Positions 5,635 through 10,201 of a stretch of DNA of 10,201 bases are shown one piece after another. Source of the stretch: Cardiobacteriales bacterium (lineage in GTDB: Bacteria > Pseudomonadota > Gammaproteobacteria > Cardiobacteriales > Wohlfahrtiimonadaceae); NCBI GenBank assembly GCA_030150565.1, contig JASLFR010000108.1, forward strand, positions 1 through 10,201. The letters are read 5' to 3'. Position 1 is the stretch's first letter, and every line of letters begins with the position of its first letter. A program made the position numbers and the translations under genes. The notes beneath the pieces are model-generated. The model was not told the origin of the DNA and ran no database searches. It worked only from the letters and a program-made list of their open reading frames with translations.

Positions 5635-6957
5635 ATGAATCGTGATCTGTTTGCAGAAGCGCAAGAGAGTCTGCGAAAATTTCAGCCCTTAGCTGAGTTG
5701 GCACGCCCTAAAGAGATTGGGGAGGTGGTGGGGCAGCGCCATCTTCTTGGAGAGGATGCTCCCTTAACATTGGCATTTGAGAGTCAAGAGCCCCACTCTA
5801 TGATCTTCTGGGGGCCTCCTGGTGTTGGAAAGACGACGCTCGCTCACCTGATTAGTGATCAATTTGATGCCCACTTTATCGCACTCTCAGCGGTCTTTTC
5901 AGGGGTGAAAGAGGTGAGAGCCGCGATTGATGAGGCGAAGCAGTACGCCTCTCTTGGTAGAGCAACGTTCCTCTTTATTGATGAGATTCACCGCTTCAAT
6001 AAGAGTCAGCAAGATGCGCTTCTCCCTTATGTTGAGTCGGGCGAAGTCTATTTTATTGGCGCCACGACAGAAAATCCCTCCTTTGAGGTTAACTCTGCGC
6101 TTCTCTCACGCTCCTCTGTCTATCAGTTAGAGGCGTTGAGTGAAGAGGAGATTGCTCAGCTTTTTTTATCGGCCTCTAAGCGGTTTTATCCTGAAATTGA
6201 GTGGGAAGAGGGGGCAGTTGCGCTCCTCTCTCGTTATGCTGATGGGGATGGGCGGCGTGCGTTAAATTTTACTCAGCAGCTGGCAACATTAGCGATCGAG
6301 CGGAAGATTGAGCGGATCGATGCTGATTTTGCCGCCTCGCTCTTACGGCATCAGCCTCGCCGTTTTGATAAAGGGGGGGATGCGTTTTACGATCAGATCT
6401 CAGCGATGCATAAATCGATTCGGGGATCTAATCCCGATGCGGCGCTCTACTGGTTTACGGTGATGCTTCTTGGAGGGGCTGATCCTCGCTATCTTGGGCG
6501 TAGAATTTTGATGATTGCGTGGGAGGATATCGGTTTAGCGGATCCTCGCGGTATTCAGATCGCTACCGATGCATTAACAACATTTGAACGGCTCGGCGCT
6601 CCTGAAGGGGAGTTGGCTCTGGCAGAGGCGGTGATCTATCTCTCAGTTGCTGCTAAATCGAACGCTGCTTATGCTGCGTTTAATCAGATGAAAGCGTTTG
6701 TAGAGCAAGATCAGACGCGGGAAGTTCCTCTTCATCTACGCAATGCACCAACAGCATTGATGGAGGAGCTTGGGCATGGAAGAGAGTACCGCTATGCCCA
6801 TAATGAGCCACACGGCTATGCAGCGGGAGAGAACTACTTTCCAGAAGGAGTTGAGGTTCCAAAATGTTATCACCCAACAGGGCGGGGACTTGAAGGGAGA
6901 ATCGAAGAGAAACTCGCTTTTTTAAAGCAGTTGGATGAGAGAGCAAATCAATTTTAG
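5635..6957 (+). CDS. rarA: Replication-associated recombination protein A (AAA+ ATPase)
   Basis: A 440-aa AAA+ ATPase of the RarA/MgsA/WRNIP1 family, which forms tetramers, binds SSB and remodels stalled replication forks and gapped DNA. Motifs, numbered from the ATG at 5635: FQPLAELARP near residue 17, Walker A GPPGVGKT (60-67), Walker B FLFIDEIHRF (112-121), sensor 1 GATTENPSFE (142-151), the SR arginine finger (158-159) and sensor 2 DGDGRRALN. The C-terminal tetramerisation and replication-associated domain follows with GGADPRYLGRRI, AWEDIGLADP, KSNAAY and the final YFPEGV. Length is that of E. coli RarA (447). An in-frame GTG at 5617 would add six residues, but the family alignment favours 5635; the ribosome site is weak (GAGAG at 5619-5623) and translation may be coupled to lolA, 30 nt upstream. 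No terminator follows. Confidence 0.95.
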   Translation: MNRDLFAEAQESLRKFQPLAELARPKEIGEVVGQRHLLGEDAPLTLAFESQEPHSMIFWGPPGVGKTTLAHLISDQFDAHFIALSAVFSGVKEVRAAIDEAKQYASLGRATFLFIDEIHRFNKSQQDALLPYVESGEVYFIGATTENPSFEVNSALLSRSSVYQLEALSEEEIAQLFLSASKRFYPEIEWEEGAVALLSRYADGDGRRALNFTQQLATLAIERKIERIDADFAASLLRHQPRRFDKGGDAFYDQISAMHKSIRGSNPDAALYWFTVMLLGGADPRYLGRRILMIAWEDIGLADPRGIQIATDALTTFERLGAPEGELALAEAVIYLSVAAKSNAAYAAFNQMKAFVEQDQTREVPLHLRNAPTALMEELGHGREYRYAHNEPHGYAAGENYFPEGVEVPKCYHPTGRGLEGRIEEKLAFLKQLDERANQF

Positions 6958-7036
6958 GAATAGAAGAGAGGACTTTCAGCAGAAAAAAATGTAGGATACA
7001 CCTTAATAATTTTTATATGTTAATAAGGTTTTACTA

Positions 7037-8281
7037 ATGAGCCGTTCTGTAAATAGTTATCTGTGTAGATATGGTTATCTCTGGCTTTTGTTCCCCTTTA
7101 TAGCCCTTCCTCTTATTCATAGAGGAGTAAGTCTTTTTTCAACAATCTCTTTTATTTTTGGTCTATTTCTTTTCTTTAAAAATAGAGAATTTGTTATAAA
7201 AAGTCTGAAAGAAAATAGATATCTATATCTTTTTTTAGCCTTTTTTATCCCTATTGCTATCTCTTTATTAGATTCTTTAAGCCCTCAGTTAACAGCCCAA
7301 ACATTATGGCGTCTAATACGGTTTTCATCATATGCAGTGATTGCTGTGGTAGTGTTTCAAACGGCAAAAAGTCGGGAGAGATTCTCTACAGCTATAGTAT
7401 GGCTACTCGTTTTTTATTGTATTGATGCAATATGTCAGTGGTTATTTGATTACAATATTTATGGTTATAATCCAGTAAGTAATGCTTGGCATAATCGTGT
7501 ACGAGGAGTATATGGAGAGAGTTATGATCTTAGCTATCTACTAGCTACGTTATCACCTGTTATATTTTTCTTCTTGATTGAAAAAATCCAAAAAAAGAGT
7601 AGGGGCTATATTATTCTTGCACCTATCATTATGTTCTTGTTAATTATGACCATATTTTTAGGGGGAGCGAGAACTGCTTGGATCTCTTTAGTTGTCTCCT
7701 TTAGTGCCTCTTTAGGTTATTTAATTATGCGCAGGGGCTTTTGGAAGTACCGATATTTTTACTTAGCTCTCTTTATTTTTATAGGTTTGACGCTCTTTGT
7801 TGCAACCCAAACAGATGTATTTACAGCACGTTTTAATTATTCGGTTCATGCAAATAGTTTAAACCGCTTAACTTCTAATAGAATTAGTCTATGGAATGTT
7901 GCGTGGAGTGAGTTTCCTAATTATTGGTTTAATGGTGTTGGCGTCCGAGGATTTGATGCACTCTATCAGACTTATCCTGAATCATATAAGATTTTTAAAT
8001 ATATGAATCATCCCCATTTACAGGGATTAGAAGTATTGATTGAGACAGGAATAGTGGGCTTTCTCCCCTATTTAGCAGTATGTGGATATATTTTATTCGC
8101 CTTCTTCAAAGCTAAAAAGAGTAATCCTTGGTTATTGGTCGCATTTTTAAGCATGATGCCAATTAATTCTTTTTCAGGATTGTATGAAGGTAACTGGTTG
8201 CCTGTAGTTTTTATTTCACTAGCGATAGGGACTACTTTTTCTAATCTCCCGAAAAGAGCCTCTTTAGAGGAGAAAGTATGA
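7037..8281 (+). CDS. O-antigen ligase-family membrane protein (WaaL/Wzy_C type)
   Basis: A 414-aa polytopic inner-membrane protein with about 10-12 hydrophobic segments. It belongs to the O-antigen ligase/polymerase superfamily (Wzy_C), whose ligases transfer undecaprenyl-linked glycan to lipid A-core on the periplasmic face. The key signatures are FLGGARTAW (208-215, with Arg212) and NHPHLQGLEVLIETGIVGF (324-342, with His325 and His327) at the end of a large periplasmic loop of about residues 255-330. Essential Arg and His residues occupy such places in WaaL. The NRxSLWNVAWSEF block (281-293) is also typical. It begins a short AT-rich operon, with AAGG 8 nt before the ATG, and its stop overlaps the next gene by 4 bases (ATGA). 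Ligase and O-antigen polymerase (Wzy) or pilin-glycosylating ligase cannot be separated by sequence alone; I favour ligase because of the clear HPH motif. Codon use is richer in ATA, TTA and AGA than in rarA. Confidence 0.82.
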   Translation: MSRSVNSYLCRYGYLWLLFPFIALPLIHRGVSLFSTISFIFGLFLFFKNREFVIKSLKENRYLYLFLAFFIPIAISLLDSLSPQLTAQTLWRLIRFSSYAVIAVVVFQTAKSRERFSTAIVWLLVFYCIDAICQWLFDYNIYGYNPVSNAWHNRVRGVYGESYDLSYLLATLSPVIFFFLIEKIQKKSRGYIILAPIIMFLLIMTIFLGGARTAWISLVVSFSASLGYLIMRRGFWKYRYFYLALFIFIGLTLFVATQTDVFTARFNYSVHANSLNRLTSNRISLWNVAWSEFPNYWFNGVGVRGFDALYQTYPESYKIFKYMNHPHLQGLEVLIETGIVGFLPYLAVCGYILFAFFKAKKSNPWLLVAFLSMMPINSFSGLYEGNWLPVVFISLAIGTTFSNLPKRASLEEKV

Positions 8282-9246
8282 ATCTTATAGAGAAGAGAAT
8301 CACTGTTATTGTTCCTATGTTTAATGAGGAAGAAAATATCAGGTATTGCGTTGATATTTTACGATCCCAAACAAATCAAAACTTTGAAGTGATATTTATA
8401 GATGATGGCTCAACTGACAGAACAGTAGATTTTTTGAAGAAATATTTAAATAAAGTAACTATTTCTTTTAATTATAAATTAATTCAGCAAAAAAATAAGG
8501 GGGCTGCCCAAGCTCGTGAAAGAGGTGTTAAGGAGAGTACAACACCGTATATATTTATTTTTGATGCTGATGATCACCTATCTCCAGATGCGATTGAAGC
8601 AACAGAAAAAACACTTTTAAATAATCCAGATATATCGTTGCCTCAGTTTAAGATAGAGCAAGGGGATGGATCATATACTCTTTTGCAATATCCAGATAAT
8701 AAAATGCTCTTTAGTGGAATTGAAGCACTGGGTTACACCTTAGGTAAGTGGGAAGTACCAGGCGTGATGTGCGTAAGACGGGAGATCTTTCTTAAAAGTT
8801 ATGAGCTTTATCAGAAGTACAATCCTCAAGAGCTAAATTACATGAATAATGATGAGGTGATTAGTCGTTTTAATTTCTACTATGCAAAACAAGTTGTACG
8901 CAACCTCGGCACTTATACTTATAAATATAATCAAGCATCGACGACAAAAAAGATTAATCCAAATCGGTATTTAATGGCTAAAAATGTGCAAATTCTCTAT
9001 CAATGTTTTGGTAAGAATATGGGGGAGATCTCCTATAAAATGCAGGAGGAGTATATAAATGTGCTCTGGGGCTTAATTAAGTATCTGCGGAGAAATAAGA
9101 AAGATTTACCTAATAGTAGCGACTGGATAACTCAGATAAAAGAATTAGTGGATTTTATAGAGCCGGACCTAAAAAGCTTTAAATTTAAATCCGTCAAGAT
9201 GATCTCAAGGAAGTGGTTATCTTTATTTTCCAATAAGATTTTATAA
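8278..9246 (+). CDS. Family 2 glycosyltransferase (GT-A fold)
   Basis: A 322-aa cytoplasmic enzyme that adds one sugar from a nucleotide-sugar donor during LPS core, O-antigen or related glycan synthesis. The N-terminal 110 residues carry the inverting GT2 signature: VIVPMFNEEENI (10-21), IDDGSTD (41-47), GAAQARERGV (75-84) and the metal-binding DADD (96-99). Beyond about residue 200 there is a less conserved acceptor-side region ending in a basic tail (KFKSVKMISRKW) that may touch the membrane; no transmembrane segment is evident. The ATG overlaps the ligase stop as ATGA, so the two are translationally coupled. Donor sugar and acceptor cannot be told. No close named homologue is recognised, so no symbol is given. 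The gene has the same AT-rich composition as the ligase gene. Confidence 0.88.
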   Translation: MNLIEKRITVIVPMFNEEENIRYCVDILRSQTNQNFEVIFIDDGSTDRTVDFLKKYLNKVTISFNYKLIQQKNKGAAQARERGVKESTTPYIFIFDADDHLSPDAIEATEKTLLNNPDISLPQFKIEQGDGSYTLLQYPDNKMLFSGIEALGYTLGKWEVPGVMCVRREIFLKSYELYQKYNPQELNYMNNDEVISRFNFYYAKQVVRNLGTYTYKYNQASTTKKINPNRYLMAKNVQILYQCFGKNMGEISYKMQEEYINVLWGLIKYLRRNKKDLPNSSDWITQIKELVDFIEPDLKSFKFKSVKMISRKWLSLFSNKIL

Positions 9247-9271
9247 GATCCATTTTGATATGCGTCAGTGT

Positions 9272-9310
9272 AATAAGATTATTATTCAATCTTGTTGCTA
9301 TTAATTTTTT
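9272..9310 (+). terminator. Possible weak terminator between convergent glycosyltransferase genes
   Basis: AATAAGATT (9272-9280) pairs with AATCTTGTT (9288-9296) over nine positions, with one G-U pair and a 7-nt loop. The T run (TTTTTT, 9305-9310) comes 8 nt after the stem, and the stem is AU-rich, so it would be inefficient in the plus direction. No T run follows it on the minus strand. Confidence 0.3.
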
Positions 9311-10201
9311 ATCAAGAGGTTGATTTGTTGAGTAAAATTTTGAATATAGTTCGATGTCTCAAATTTTTGAACAGTTTCTTGAATGTTCGATTGGGATGGA
9401 AGATCAAGGTCACCATCAAGAATATTTTGAAGAAGAGAGAGCATTCTATTTTCTTCATCAATTCCATAGAGCCATCCATTGGTTCCATTTTTTATAAGTT
9501 CGGAAGGACCAACAGGACAATCTGTTGAGATAACAGGAATACCGCGCATCATAGCTTCTACAATAACGAGTCCAAATCCTTCACGTGTAGAGTTTAAGAG
9601 AAGGACTCCAGCTTCAGGGATATTCTCCCATGGATCAGATACCCAGCCATGAAAGTTTACATTTTCTGAAAGATTTAAGGATTGAATCAGGTTATTAAAT
9701 TTTAGATCCTCAGTTGTACTACCTGTGGACCCATAGATATCAAGATACCAGTCACCTTCGAGCTTTTGCAGGTGTGAAAGTAGTGAATCAACGCGCTTAA
9801 TTTTAGTAATTCGTCCAATATAGATAAAGCGTTTAGAATTACGCGAAACGGTAGGAGCGTTATCGATAGGATTATAAATTAGTGCGATATTGTTGGCCTG
9901 ATAATCTCGTTTTAATTCATCAGCGATTCCCTTGCTAATCGCAAGATGGGCATCAAAAATATGGATTTTCTCTTTAACTTTTTGTGCAGTATGGGGGCGA
10001 CTTCCTGTTAAAGAGAGGTGAACCCAAGATAGCACAGGAATCTTAAATTTCTCTTTAAAGCGCTTGATAAAACTGAAGTTTTGCAAAAACTGTTTTGAAA
10101 GATCCATAGTGATTAAAGCATCAATTTGATCTTTACCCATCTGATCAAAGAGCTTATCCCCGTAGAGTCGCACATATCCCTTTTGAAGTGCTCGAAAGAT
10201 T
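9301..10201 (-). CDS. Family 4 glycosyltransferase, C-terminal part (5' end outside window)
   Basis: The frame stays open to the right edge of the window, where residues reading IFRALQKGY precede a GTG at 10173, so the gene is 5'-truncated; about 300 residues are present. It is a GT-B fold retaining glycosyltransferase. Visible are the end of the acceptor domain (VLSWVHLSL) and the linker LAISKGIADEL. The donor domain starts at RFIYIGRITKIKRVD and contains HGWVSDPWENI and the nucleotide-sugar site EGFGLVIVE (E-x7-E) followed by AMMRGIPVISTDCPVGPSELI. Such enzymes build LPS core or O-antigen. The orientation is opposite to the ligase-GT2 pair, which it meets tail to tail with only 54 nt between stop codons. 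The stop codon is at 9301-9303. The donor sugar is unknown; the GT4 family assignment is secure. Confidence 0.87.
   Translation of the reverse strand, partial: IFRALQKGYVRLYGDKLFDQMGKDQIDALITMDLSKQFLQNFSFIKRFKEKFKIPVLSWVHLSLTGSRPHTAQKVKEKIHIFDAHLAISKGIADELKRDYQANNIALIYNPIDNAPTVSRNSKRFIYIGRITKIKRVDSLLSHLQKLEGDWYLDIYGSTGSTTEDLKFNNLIQSLNLSENVNFHGWVSDPWENIPEAGVLLLNSTREGFGLVIVEAMMRGIPVISTDCPVGPSELIKNGTNGWLYGIDEENRMLSLLQNILDGDLDLPSQSNIQETVQKFETSNYIQNFTQQINLLIKN

Noticed and set aside
6989..6994. ATGTAG minimal start-stop after an A run in the rarA-ligase gap
   Set aside because: No ribosome site and no reason to expect a regulatory start-stop; likely chance in AT-rich sequence.
9292..9528. A 78-residue plus-strand frame downstream of the GT2 gene
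   Set aside because: It lies opposite the C-terminal coding part of the GT4 gene and shows no family features.

Overview
The window looks like the chromosome of a moderately low-GC gammaproteobacterium. The evidence is a Gram-negative outer-membrane gene set (LolA, an O-antigen ligase-like protein, glycosyltransferases), a lolA-rarA pair, and a GltS close to the enterobacterial type. I lean weakly towards a Cardiobacteriales relative (Ignatzschineria or Wohlfahrtiimonas) from overall feel only; nothing in the sequence proves it.

Left part (1-3476): the 3' end of a cell-wall-associated protein with a C-terminal peptidoglycan-binding domain, closed by a strong terminator. Next comes a textbook divergent metal-resistance module: a CadR/PbrR-type MerR regulator on the minus strand and a Zn/Cd/Pb-type P1B ATPase on the plus strand. 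They share a promoter with a 19-bp spacer that carries the MerR-type dyad. The regulator should bend this over-long promoter into activity when metal binds, switching on the exporter. A bidirectional hairpin separates the ATPase from the convergent gltS gene.

Middle part (3488-6957): gltS (sodium/glutamate symporter, minus strand) is divergent from lolA-rarA (plus strand). The lolA side has a perfect extended -10 promoter. LolA is the periplasmic carrier for lipoproteins; RarA is an AAA+ ATPase acting at stalled replication forks. The pair is a remnant of the familiar ftsK-lolA-rarA-serS order, but ftsK and serS are not adjacent here.

Right part (about 6958 to the end): composition becomes clearly AT-rich and the genes become surface-glycan genes. 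These are an O-antigen ligase/polymerase-like membrane protein translationally overlapped with a family 2 glycosyltransferase, then a convergent family 4 glycosyltransferase whose 5' end lies beyond the window. This looks like the edge of an LPS/O-antigen or related polysaccharide locus, plausibly acquired or fast-evolving.

I found no CRISPR array, tRNA, rRNA, insertion sequence, phage gene or clear new defence system. The less ordinary observations are a cluster of three consensus DnaA boxes inside the ATPase gene, a metal-binding domain that has lost one of its two cysteines, and a His/Cys pair reminiscent of L,D-transpeptidases in the first protein. No gene-free stretch exceeds 300 bases; the longest is the gltS-lolA intergenic region (about 220 bp).
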